Source: Actinomycetes bacterium (GTDB taxonomy: Bacteria; Actinomycetota; Actinomycetes; Actinomycetales; Demequinaceae). Taken from it: a stretch of DNA of 32,414 bases. Below, piece by piece: positions 21,208 through 29,587 of this stretch. Position numbers and translations under genes: made by a program. The notes beneath the pieces are model-generated. The model worked only from the letters and a program-made list of their open reading frames with translations, searched no databases and had not been told where the DNA came from. How positions within the stretch are numbered: position 1 is the stretch's first letter; each line of letters begins with the position of its first letter. The stretch spans positions 1 through 32,414 of the forward strand of contig JAUIBG010000007.1 in the NCBI GenBank assembly GCA_030428165.1. The letters run 5' to 3'.

Positions 21208-21441
21208 TCAGCCTCCCGCGAACGGCGGGAGAACGTCGAGGACGTCGTCGACGGCGACACGCTCCGCGTCGTCGACGCGCTGCCCGTCCCGCAGAATGGT
21301 GCATTGCGCGACTACCCGCGCGGCATCGGTGCCGCGCTCCGCGATCGTGGCGCGCACCTGCGCGACGTCGTCCGCGTCGAGGTTCAACTCCTCGGCCCGC
21401 ACGGCCTCGGCGAGCGCCGCGAAGACGCGCACGCGCGTCAC
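21208..21441 (-). CDS. moaD: MoaD/ThiS-family sulfur carrier
   Basis: VTRVRVFAALAEAVRAEELNLDADD ... VDDVLDVLPPFAGG ending in GG; GTGA overlap with upstream ORF. Confidence 0.88.
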   Translation of the reverse strand: MTRVRVFAALAEAVRAEELNLDADDVAQVRATIAERGTDAARVVAQCTILRDGQRVDDAERVAVDDVLDVLPPFAGG

Positions 21442-21689
21442 GACGCCGACCACCGCTCGGCCAGCGCCGACGCGCTCGCACACTCAGCGCCGATGTCGTC
21501 GCCGGCCGCGCGACGCAGCCCCGCGGCGTAGCCCACCAGGAAGGTGGCGAGCGGTGCCGCGGGCCTCTCCACGCCATGGGCGGCGTCCCGCGCCACATCG
21601 AGCAGCGCCTGTATGTCGATGTTGTCGAGCGGCGCGCCGAGCGCGGCTGCCAGCGCGTCGAGGAAACGGTCGATCTCGCTGTGATTCAT
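21438..21689 (-). CDS. DUF6457-type small protein
   Basis: MNHSEIDRFLDALAAALGAPLDNIDIQALLDVARDAAHGVERPAAPLATFLVGYAAGL; ATGA overlap with mobA. Confidence 0.75.
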   Translation of the reverse strand: MNHSEIDRFLDALAAALGAPLDNIDIQALLDVARDAAHGVERPAAPLATFLVGYAAGLRRAAGDDIGAECASASALAERWSAS

Positions 21690-22294
21690 CGCAGTCGCTC
21701 CTCCCATAGGGCAACATCGGCCCAGGTATCGACGTCATGTGCGGCGTCCAGCTCGTCGTGGATTCCCGTCATGTCGAGCCCGCCGACCAGTCTAGCGACG
21801 GAGGCACCGGCGAGGCCGGCACGGCAGCGGACGGCAAGGGTCGCGGTTCGATACACGGCCAACAACGGCTGGGCACGACCGCCCGCGTCGACGATCCACG
21901 CGCCATCGCGAGCGGTGCTTGCGGAGGCCAGGAGTCGCGGCACCAGGCCCGCCGCCCCAGGCGTGTCGACGGCCAGCACGACGACCCACGGCGCGCGCGG
22001 CTGCGCGAGTGCCCGTAGTCCGGCAGCGATGCCAGCCGCCGGTCCAGTGCCCGGCGGGTCTTCCGTGGTCCACGTGACTGCGTCGGTGTGAGCGCCGCCG
22101 ACGATCACGCGTGCCCGCGCCTCGACAGTCGCAGACAGAGCACGATCCATCAGGGTTGCCCCAGCGAGCGTGAGGTCGCCCTTCGTGACCCCGCCCAGCC
22201 GGGTGCCGGCGCCGCCCGCCAGGATCACCGCGTCCCATGGCTCCGGCGCCTCGCCTGACGCGGCCGTGGTCAGCCCTTCTCCGAGCGTCGCCAC
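21686..22294 (-). CDS. mobA: Molybdenum cofactor guanylyltransferase (NTP transferase)
   Basis: AVILAGGAGTRLGGVTKGDLTLAGATLMDRAL nucleotidyltransferase motif; DPPGTGPAAGIAAGLRAL; context. Confidence 0.88.
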   Translation of the reverse strand: MATLGEGLTTAASGEAPEPWDAVILAGGAGTRLGGVTKGDLTLAGATLMDRALSATVEARARVIVGGAHTDAVTWTTEDPPGTGPAAGIAAGLRALAQPRAPWVVVLAVDTPGAAGLVPRLLASASTARDGAWIVDAGGRAQPLLAVYRTATLAVRCRAGLAGASVARLVGGLDMTGIHDELDAAHDVDTWADVALWEERLR

Positions 22295-22749
22295 GACCCC
22301 GACTTGCCGCCGTCCTTGGCCAGCAGCCGCAAGCCGCCGAGCTCCACGCGCTTGTCGAGCGACTTGACCATGTCGACCACGGCGAGTCCGGCCACGGCTG
22401 CGGCGGTGAGTGCCTCCATCTCGACTCCGGTCCGGTCCGCGGTGCGGACGGTCGCCTCGATCCGCACTCCTGCGTCGAGGATCTCGATGTCGACCACGGC
22501 ACCGTGAATTCCGATGACATGCGCGAGCGGCAATAGGTCAGGCACACGCTTCACCGCCGCGATGCCTGCGATCCTCGCGACGGCCGCGACGTCGCCCTTC
22601 GGCACCGCTCCGTCGCGGAGCGCGGAGACGACGTGCGTCCCACATGCGACGAACGCCTCCGCGGTGGCGCGCCGCGCCGTCGGGGTCTTGTCCGTGACGT
22701 CAACCATGCGGGCGTGCCCGCTTGAGTCCAGATGGGTGAACTCGCTCAT
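22270..22749 (-). CDS. moaC: Cyclic pyranopterin monophosphate synthase
   Basis: FTHLDSSGHARMVDVTDKTPTARRATAEAFV, LLPLAHVIGIHGAVVDIEI, GVEMEALTAAAVAGLAVVDMVKSLDK. Confidence 0.96.
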   Translation of the reverse strand: MSEFTHLDSSGHARMVDVTDKTPTARRATAEAFVACGTHVVSALRDGAVPKGDVAAVARIAGIAAVKRVPDLLPLAHVIGIHGAVVDIEILDAGVRIEATVRTADRTGVEMEALTAAAVAGLAVVDMVKSLDKRVELGGLRLLAKDGGKSGSWRRSEKG

Positions 22750-23933
22750 GCGGTGAACCTCCGGTATCTCACGGCCATCCCTGGCACGACCTCCTCAACC
22801 TCCGCATCGACCCACGCGATCCCGTCGGCGGATGCGAGGCGCGCGATGAGGTGGGACTGCGATCCGCGTGCGGTCGCGGGGCGCAACGCGCCGTCTGCGT
22901 CCGTCACCGGCATGAACTGCGCTCTTCCGGCCGGGCAGCGCCAGCCCGCCTCGACGATCCTGTCTCCCCAAGGCGGAGTTTCGGCACCGGTCATCGCCGC
23001 CACCACGGCCACGAGGAAGACCTCCGTGCACACCGCCACGGCGACGGGATTGCCGGGAAAGCACAGCACCGGCGTGCCGCCCACAGTGCCTGCCCCCTGC
23101 GGCTTTCCTGGCTGCATCGCGACTCGCACGAACTCGACACCTGCCGGCGCAAGGCCCTCCTTCACAGGATCTCGATCCCCGACGCTCGCCCCTCCGGTCG
23201 TCACGACGAGGTCGACTCCGCTGGTGGCGACGGCGTCCCGCACCGCGTGAGCATCGTCCCGCACAGGTCCGAGCGGCACGGGCTCCGCGCCCAGCGCCGG
23301 GAGGGCTGCAGCGAGGTACGTGCCGTTCGACTCATGGATCTGACCGGGACGCAACGGTGTCCCTGGAGGAACGAGCTCATCCCCCGTCACCAGGATCCCG
23401 ATGCGCGGGCGGCGCACCACCCTCATTTCAGGAACGCCGGCGGCGGCCGCCGCCGCGAGATGTCGGGCGCGGAGCCGCACACCCGCGGCAACGACGACGT
23501 CACCGGGGCGCGCGTCCTCGCCCGCACGGCGGATGTTTGCGCCCTCCTGCACGGCCGCGGTGAATGCGACGGCCCCGGAGGAGACGGCGACCATCTCCTG
23601 GGCGACCACGGCATCGGCTCCACGTGGCACCGGGGCGCCCGTCATGATCCGCACGGCGGTACCCGGCCCGACCACGGCCTGAGCGGGATGTCCCGCGAAC
23701 GCCTCGCCGACAATGGAGAGCCGGACAGGCACCGCGGGGGTCGCGCGCGCGAGATCGACCGTTCGCACCGCGTAACCGTCCATAGCAGAGTTGTCGAACG
23801 GCGGAATCGACCCGGAGGCCGTGATGGCCGTCCCGGTCACCCTTCCACTGGCGTGTTCGAGGGACACCGTCTCGGTCGGCAACCGCGACACGAGCCCGGT
23901 GATCACGGCCAGGTGCTCCTCGACGCTACGCAT
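22746..23933 (-). CDS. moeA: Molybdopterin molybdenumtransferase
   Basis: PPFDNSAMDGYAVR, VRIMTGAPVPRGADAVV, GILVTGDELVPPGTPLRPGQIHESNGTYL, VVTTGGASVGDRDPVKEGL. Confidence 0.96.
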   Translation of the reverse strand: MRSVEEHLAVITGLVSRLPTETVSLEHASGRVTGTAITASGSIPPFDNSAMDGYAVRTVDLARATPAVPVRLSIVGEAFAGHPAQAVVGPGTAVRIMTGAPVPRGADAVVAQEMVAVSSGAVAFTAAVQEGANIRRAGEDARPGDVVVAAGVRLRARHLAAAAAAGVPEMRVVRRPRIGILVTGDELVPPGTPLRPGQIHESNGTYLAAALPALGAEPVPLGPVRDDAHAVRDAVATSGVDLVVTTGGASVGDRDPVKEGLAPAGVEFVRVAMQPGKPQGAGTVGGTPVLCFPGNPVAVAVCTEVFLVAVVAAMTGAETPPWGDRIVEAGWRCPAGRAQFMPVTDADGALRPATARGSQSHLIARLASADGIAWVDAEVEEVVPGMAVRYRRFTA

Positions 23934-24633
23934 GAGCGGACTCCGGGAGGCGGACCGAGCGCCAGACCCCCGTGCGCGCGTCGATGATGGCCAGGGTGCC
24001 AGCCAGCCCGGGGCCGACCCCCAGGATGCGCATGACGGCCTGCGTCGCCATCGCCGTGCCGATCTGACCGCACAGCGGGCCCAGGACGCCCAACACCTCA
24101 CATGCCTCGACGTCCAGCGCCGGATCCGTGGGGAACACGTCGTCGAGAGCGTGGTCATCGTCGAAGACGGTTACCTGCCCGTGCCAACCCTCGACGGCTC
24201 CCCAGACAAGCGGAGTGCCGTGCTCCCGGCAGGCCGCGGCGACCGACCGGCGCGAGGACCAGGTGTCCGTGCAGTCGAGAATGACGTCGAAGCCCTCGAG
24301 CTCATCGCCGTTCTCCTGGCCGATGCGCGTGCGGCGGGCATCGATGCGCGTCCATGGAGCAGCAGCGCCGAGTGCGTCGGCCGCGGCATCGGTCTTGGGT
24401 CTGCCCACATCCGTCGGCGAGAAGAGCACCTGCCGGTGGAGGTCCGTGACCGACACGTGATCGCCGTCGAAGAGCGTGATCTGACCGACGCCCGCACCTG
24501 CAAGGTACCGCGCCGCCGGGCAACCCAGCCCGCCGACCCCGACGATCGCCACAAGCGCGCGCGCTATCGCGTCCTGGCCCTCGGCGCCCAGCCCGTTGAG
24601 GACACGGTGTCGCACGAACGCATCGACCGTCAC
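23926..24633 (-). CDS. moeB: ThiF/MoeB-family adenylyltransferase
   Basis: ALVAIVGVGGLGCPAARYLAGAGVGQITLFDGDHVSVTDLHRQVLFSPTDVGRPKTDAAADAL; context in Moco operon; no CxxC zinc motifs. Confidence 0.88.
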   Translation of the reverse strand: MTVDAFVRHRVLNGLGAEGQDAIARALVAIVGVGGLGCPAARYLAGAGVGQITLFDGDHVSVTDLHRQVLFSPTDVGRPKTDAAADALGAAAPWTRIDARRTRIGQENGDELEGFDVILDCTDTWSSRRSVAAACREHGTPLVWGAVEGWHGQVTVFDDDHALDDVFPTDPALDVEACEVLGVLGPLCGQIGTAMATQAVMRILGVGPGLAGTLAIIDARTGVWRSVRLPESAHA

Positions 24634-24680
24634 GCTGTCACCCTACTCATCCGAGTCCGCTGAGTCCGCGTGTGGCGACG

Positions 24681-25370
24681 TCACGCGACACTCACCGGGG
24701 CCGAGGGCACCAGCGTCTCGACTCGACACATGCGCGGCCCGGCGAACGGCAGCAGTCGGGCCGTCGAGCCTGCGGGCGCGGCGCTGTCCAGCATCCCGTC
24801 GATGACAGACTGGTGGAGACCGCACACGACGTCGGGGCGGTCCGCGGCGAGGTCGGCGAACGGGCAGGAGGCGATGTCGACGACATCCGCGCGGGCATCG
24901 GGCTCCATGCCCATGGCCGTGAGCCCCCGTGCGACGAGCGCCGCGACGCCGTCGGGCGTGTGAGCCGCATCCATCTCCCCGGCGAGCTCGCGGCCCCACT
25001 CCCGCGCATCCTGGCGTGCCCCGGCCCATGCGGCGTCGTCGGGCGCGCCGAAACGTGAGATCAGGATGCGCAGCAGATGCTCGCGCAGGGCGACGGCTCC
25101 GGTGCCCACCGGTGTCCGTACGGGGCCGTTGTCGACGCTCTCGAACGCCGCCCGCGGCCTGCCGCGACCGGCCACGGGCGCCGTCGAGCGGCGCACTCGT
25201 CCCTCCTGCTCAAGCACACGGAGATGCTCGCGCACCGTGTTGTGGTGAAGGCCCACGGCGCCGGCGAGGGTTTCCACGGTGACGGGCGCTTCCGCGCGCT
25301 CGAGCTCGAGCAGGATCGCCGCGCGCCGCTCGGGGCCACGCGCCAGCACCGAGCCTCGCTCGGCGTCCAT
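24681..25370 (-). CDS. Winged-helix regulator, ArsR/SufR-like, with Cys-containing C-terminal region
   Basis: HTH PVTVETLAGAVGLHHNTVREHLRVLEQEGRVRR; C-terminal CPFADLAADRPDVVCGLHQSVIDGML...GPRMCRVE; alternative start at 25406, ATG 25370 overlaps upstream stop. Confidence 0.82.
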   Translation of the reverse strand: MDAERGSVLARGPERRAAILLELERAEAPVTVETLAGAVGLHHNTVREHLRVLEQEGRVRRSTAPVAGRGRPRAAFESVDNGPVRTPVGTGAVALREHLLRILISRFGAPDDAAWAGARQDAREWGRELAGEMDAAHTPDGVAALVARGLTAMGMEPDARADVVDIASCPFADLAADRPDVVCGLHQSVIDGMLDSAAPAGSTARLLPFAGPRMCRVETLVPSAPVSVA

Positions 25371-25711
25371 CAGCAGCAGGTGACGCGTGCGATCGAGACG
25401 CGCCACACCACCGGACCCGACTGCAGGTAGTCGACGCTGAAGTCTCCGGCGACCTCGACTTCAATCTGCCGCAGCAGAGGCACAGGGTCGTGCGGGGCGG
25501 CGACGACCAGCGCCTCGCCTGGCACGAGCGAGGTCACGGCGCCGATGACCCGCGCGTGACGGTGCTCGTGCGGTATGGCGCGCACGTCGAGGTCGGTGGC
25601 CTCAACCTGGGCGGAGGCGAGATCGTCGACGCCGATCGCGGTGCCTCCGCAACCGCCCTCGCCGCCGCACCCACAGGTGGCCGTCTGGTCCTTCGTGCTC
25701 TCGGTGGTCAT
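25370..25711 (-). CDS. DUF2249-type protein with Cys-rich N-terminus
   Basis: MTTESTKDQTATCGCGGEGGCGGTAIG then DLDVRAIPHEHRHARVIGAVTSLVPGEALVVAAPHDPVPLLRQIE (DUF2249 core); strong SD ggaggagag upstream. Confidence 0.82.
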   Translation of the reverse strand: MTTESTKDQTATCGCGGEGGCGGTAIGVDDLASAQVEATDLDVRAIPHEHRHARVIGAVTSLVPGEALVVAAPHDPVPLLRQIEVEVAGDFSVDYLQSGPVVWRVSIARVTCC

Positions 25712-25754
25712 CTCTCCTCCTTCTCGCGGGACCGGCCATCGGCCCCGACGTCTC

Positions 25755-28382
25755 TCAACCGTCGGTGACCAGGAAGGCGCCTGCGGCGCCTCGCTCGGCA
25801 TCGACCATGATGTGGCTCACGAATGGGTAGGTGCCGGGCTCGGGGAAGCTGAGCTCGACGAATCCGCCCTGGCCCGGCTGTAGTGCGAGCGCCTGACCTC
25901 CGCCCGAGGGCTCCGCTCCCGGTCCTCCCAGGTGATAGGCACCCTCGAAGTACACGGTGTCGAACTGGGAACCGACGACATGGAACGAGCTCGCTCTGCT
26001 CGGCCCCGCGACGACGACCCAGACACGAACCTTCTCGCCGACCCGAGCTTCGAGGGGGTGCTCTCGGTACTGCGTCGCGTGACCATTGAAGACCACGAGA
26101 TCCGGGGCCTCCGCCGCGATCTTGTCGGCATCCGCGATGCCGCCGTCGGCGCCGAGATACATTTCGGACTGGACGATCACAAACTCACGGTCAACCGGCT
26201 CCAGGTCGGGCGGGTCGATGATCACGGCGCCGAACATGCCGTTGGCGATGTGCAGCGACATCGGCGCGGTGGAACAGTGGTAGAGCCAGGCTCCGGCCCG
26301 CTCCGCGATGAAGCGATACGTCAACGACTCGCCCGGCTCGATGGTGCGCATCGCGTCGTCAGGCGCGATCCAGCTCGCATGGAAATCGATCGAGTGGCCC
26401 ATGTCGCCGTTGTTCACCAACGTGATCTCGAAGACGTCGCCCACCTTGCCGCGCAGGGTCGGAGCTGGCACCTCGCCGCCGAAGGTCCACAGCTCCTGCG
26501 TGACCCCCGGCGCAACCTCACGCACCTCGTTCGTCACCTCGAGAGTGACCTGGTGCACGGTTCCGGCGGGCTTCGACGGCGCGAGTGCGGCATCGAATGG
26601 GCCGCCAGCCATCGTGCCCTGCAGGTCCACGAGAGCGGCTCCGTCGAGAGCCGGCTCGGTCGACGATTCTGCCTCGGAGCCGTGTTGGTGCTCGCCGTCG
26701 TCGCTCGTCGCTTGATCGTCGGCGCCGCTCACCGCGACGGTGAGCACCATCCCCATCTGCCGGTGCCCGGCTATCGAGCACCATCCCTCGAGAGACCGGC
26801 CGACCACGCCCACGTCGATCGTCGCGCTCGCGCCAGGCGCCAAACGCCCGGTCGACTGCCCGGTGTCGAGGACCAGGTCGTGCGCGACGTCGTCCGTGTT
26901 CACGACGGTGATGACGAGCCTGTCGCCCGCGTCGATCGTGATGTCGCCCGGCGTGAAGCGCATGTCGGCAGCCTCGACCGTCACCTCGACGACGACGCCA
27001 GTGGGTTCGACCCCTCCGTTGGACGCGGCGCCCACGCCTACCGCCGCGGGATCCGCGCCCACCGTCACGGCCGTGGCGAGGAGCAGAGCGCCCGCCGCAA
27101 CGAGAGCGCCGCCATCTCCCGCCAGCCGTGGTCGGTGAGCCGCCAGTTCAACCGGAGAGACGCGAACCGTGTCGGGCTTGGCGGGAGCCTCGCGGGCGGC
27201 AAACGAACGGCGCACGGCGATCACAATGGCCACACCGAGCCACACCGCCCCGACGAGGGCGAGCGAGGATCCCGCCACCTTCGCGAGGCTCGGCGATGGC
27301 AGAACCCAGAGCAGAATTCCTCCGTTGATCAGCACGAAGCGCGCGAGCGCCCCGCGCTCGACCGCGTCTCTGGCGGCCCGCACCGCGGCTGCGCCTCCAC
27401 CCAGCACCATGGGGATCAGATGCATCAGGGCACCCAGCAGGACCTGCGCCGCGCCACCGGCGACCAGCGCGCTCACGACCGGCCCGATCCGCTCGCCGGC
27501 GTGCTCCCACGAGTCGCTGCGCGCAACGAGGATCGCCCACGCCAGGGATCCACCACACCAGAACGCGACGGCCGCGCCGAGGTGCAGCGCGGCGACCGTG
27601 CCAGGTGCGCGGTCGATGGCGGCCCGTACCATGGGGATCGCGACCGCCGCGATGCCCGCACCAATCACGGCGATCGCGATCGCGTACGCGGCGGGCATGT
27701 CGACCGCGACCGCGCCTAGCGCCACCATCAGGCCGAGGCCCATCACGATCAGACCCGTCTTCGCGAGCGGGACCCCGCGATCGGGCACCCGCACGGCGAG
27801 CACCGTGGGCCACAGCGTCACGAGTGTCGCCATGACCGTGAGCCCGACCCAGCCGAGAATCATCACGGTGACGTGAGCGAGGTAGAGGCGAGCCGCGCCC
27901 TCGGGAGAAGCCTGGCCCTGCGCGAGCAGCACGCCGAGCACGACGCCGACGCCGAGCAGCGCTGCCGCGGCAACATAGGCCCAGGTCGTCCACCCAAGCC
28001 GGTTCCCCAAGGCCCCTCGCGACATCGCGAGGATCTCACCGCCATGCCACAGGGCAACGGCGCCGACGACGATCGCGCCCGCGACGATCGTGGGTGTCAG
28101 CCCCGCGACGACTCCGGCGATCACCAGGATGGCACCGCTGGTGTGGGCCGCGAGGCGCGCCACCTGCCCTCGCTGCCCGGTGGGCATCGGGCGGCGCCGC
28201 AACGCCTGCGCGAAATGCGCGCTCCAGATGTAGATGGCAGTGGAAATCGCTCCGAGCATCAGGAGGTGGACCATCAGCCACCCGGACGCGGCCACCTGAC
28301 GATGCACGATCGTCATCACGACCGCCGCCACGAGCCAGGCTCCGACCAGGGCGTTAGCGCGGAGATGCCACGCGGCTCTCAT
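25755..28382 (-). CDS. nirK: Tripartite fusion: N-terminal polytopic membrane domain, type-1 Cu cupredoxin, and copper nitrite reductase (NirK)
   Basis: 875 aa; residues ~1-445 hydrophobic; T1Cu cupredoxin ~463-553 (H501, C535-x4-H540-x4-M545); NirK core ~607-875 with SIDFHAS, WLYHCSTAPMSLHIANGM, SSFHVVGSQFD, PFVSHIMVDAERGAAGAFLV. Confidence 0.9.
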   Translation of the reverse strand: MRAAWHLRANALVGAWLVAAVVMTIVHRQVAASGWLMVHLLMLGAISTAIYIWSAHFAQALRRRPMPTGQRGQVARLAAHTSGAILVIAGVVAGLTPTIVAGAIVVGAVALWHGGEILAMSRGALGNRLGWTTWAYVAAAALLGVGVVLGVLLAQGQASPEGAARLYLAHVTVMILGWVGLTVMATLVTLWPTVLAVRVPDRGVPLAKTGLIVMGLGLMVALGAVAVDMPAAYAIAIAVIGAGIAAVAIPMVRAAIDRAPGTVAALHLGAAVAFWCGGSLAWAILVARSDSWEHAGERIGPVVSALVAGGAAQVLLGALMHLIPMVLGGGAAAVRAARDAVERGALARFVLINGGILLWVLPSPSLAKVAGSSLALVGAVWLGVAIVIAVRRSFAAREAPAKPDTVRVSPVELAAHRPRLAGDGGALVAAGALLLATAVTVGADPAAVGVGAASNGGVEPTGVVVEVTVEAADMRFTPGDITIDAGDRLVITVVNTDDVAHDLVLDTGQSTGRLAPGASATIDVGVVGRSLEGWCSIAGHRQMGMVLTVAVSGADDQATSDDGEHQHGSEAESSTEPALDGAALVDLQGTMAGGPFDAALAPSKPAGTVHQVTLEVTNEVREVAPGVTQELWTFGGEVPAPTLRGKVGDVFEITLVNNGDMGHSIDFHASWIAPDDAMRTIEPGESLTYRFIAERAGAWLYHCSTAPMSLHIANGMFGAVIIDPPDLEPVDREFVIVQSEMYLGADGGIADADKIAAEAPDLVVFNGHATQYREHPLEARVGEKVRVWVVVAGPSRASSFHVVGSQFDTVYFEGAYHLGGPGAEPSGGGQALALQPGQGGFVELSFPEPGTYPFVSHIMVDAERGAAGAFLVTDG

Positions 28383-29539
28383 GAGCCCGCTCCTGCGGCC
28401 GTGTGCGCGTCAACCGCTCCGTGGGCGGGAGTCGTCGCGACCGCGCGACGAGCAGAGGGGGTTCCGGCGGCGGTGCCGCCCGAGCGTCGTCCGCCGCGCG
28501 TGGCGGACACCACGGTCACGAGAGCGAAAGCGAGCAGCGCGATGACGTTCACGACTCCGCCGATGTCGTGCCACACCTCGAGCCCGTAGGCGTCGCCTCC
28601 GAGGAGTCGGATGGCGAGGCCCGCATGAAGCGTCACGAGCGGCACATACATCGCGGGCGAGTACGGGAGCGCGCGCCCAAGTACGGCGGGAAGGATGATC
28701 GGCGCGTGTGCCATCACCATGGACATGGCGAAACCAAGGAAGACGGCATGGATCACGGCGTCGTACGCGCGGGGTCCAGGCTCGGCTCCCACCAGCCAGA
28801 TGATCCCGGCTACGCCCAGCCACGCGTAGCCGGCGAGCATCGCAGCTGCGGCGAACCGAGGCAAACCGGTCCCGCCGACAGTCTTCCGCGCCACATCGGT
28901 CCCCGCCAAGACGGCGGTCAGGACGATGACGCCGGCGCCGAGCAGCGCGCTCCCCGCCGACGGCCACAAGGTAGCCGCGAACACGCCGATGCTGACGCCG
29001 GCGCTCGCGACCAGCACTCTCGAGCCGATGTGCGTGCTCATGAGAACCGCAAGCTCCGCGCGCTCGCCCGCGATGGTGAGCACCACGAATCCGGCGAGCC
29101 ACGGCACCGCGACACTGACGGGCGCGCCGAGTGCTGCCAGCGTGGCCGCGCCCAGCGCCATCACCGCAGCCAACGACTGCACGGCGAGCGCGGCCGAGCC
29201 CTGCCGCCGCCACAGCGCCGCGTAGACGCCCACGAGCACGGCGCTGCCGAGCACCAGGAGCACCGACGACAGCGTCTGAGCCGGAACCAGCAATGCGCTC
29301 AGCCCGCCGCCACCCAGTGCCACGGGAGCGAGATATCCCCAGGGCCGCCCGAGAGCGACGGCCCGCTCGAGGGCGATGACGGTGCCGAGGAAGCCCAGCG
29401 TCATGACCAGTCCATGCGACTGGGCGAGCGCAGGCATCGGCTCGGGAAGCACGTCGAGCAGGACGAGACCGCCGACGATACCGGCGAGAAGACATGCTCC
29501 CGCCGGGACCATCAGCGCTACCCGCAACCGATTTTTCAC
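28379..29539 (-). CDS. NnrS-like polytopic membrane protein
   Basis: 386 aa, about 11-12 TM; His in membrane segments (AQSHGLVMTLGFLG, YDAVIHAVFLGFAMSMVMAHAPIILPAVLGRALPYSP, LVTLHAGLAIRLLGG); GTG start. Confidence 0.65.
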   Translation of the reverse strand: MKNRLRVALMVPAGACLLAGIVGGLVLLDVLPEPMPALAQSHGLVMTLGFLGTVIALERAVALGRPWGYLAPVALGGGGLSALLVPAQTLSSVLLVLGSAVLVGVYAALWRRQGSAALAVQSLAAVMALGAATLAALGAPVSVAVPWLAGFVVLTIAGERAELAVLMSTHIGSRVLVASAGVSIGVFAATLWPSAGSALLGAGVIVLTAVLAGTDVARKTVGGTGLPRFAAAAMLAGYAWLGVAGIIWLVGAEPGPRAYDAVIHAVFLGFAMSMVMAHAPIILPAVLGRALPYSPAMYVPLVTLHAGLAIRLLGGDAYGLEVWHDIGGVVNVIALLAFALVTVVSATRGGRRSGGTAAGTPSARRAVATTPAHGAVDAHTAAGAGS

Positions 29540-29550
29540 GGTGCCAGCGT

Positions 29551-29587
29551 AGAAATTCGAAGATGCGGGGATTCGGGACCTAGGTCC
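29551..29587 (-). promoter_or_regulatory. Candidate promoter of nitrite reductase operon: palindrome GGACCTAGGTCC plus TACGCT -10, possibly leaderless
   Basis: 12-bp perfect palindrome 29576-29587 centred 42.5 nt upstream of the GTG at 29539; TACGCT ends 6 nt before GTG; no evident SD. Confidence 0.5.

Noticed and set aside
29529-29541. CCGATTTTTCACG 13-mer shared with the narK upstream region (about 11738-11750)
   Set aside because: The 29.5 kb copy lies within the start of the NnrS-like coding sequence; a single 13-nt match in this size of window is weak and no dyad symmetry is shared.
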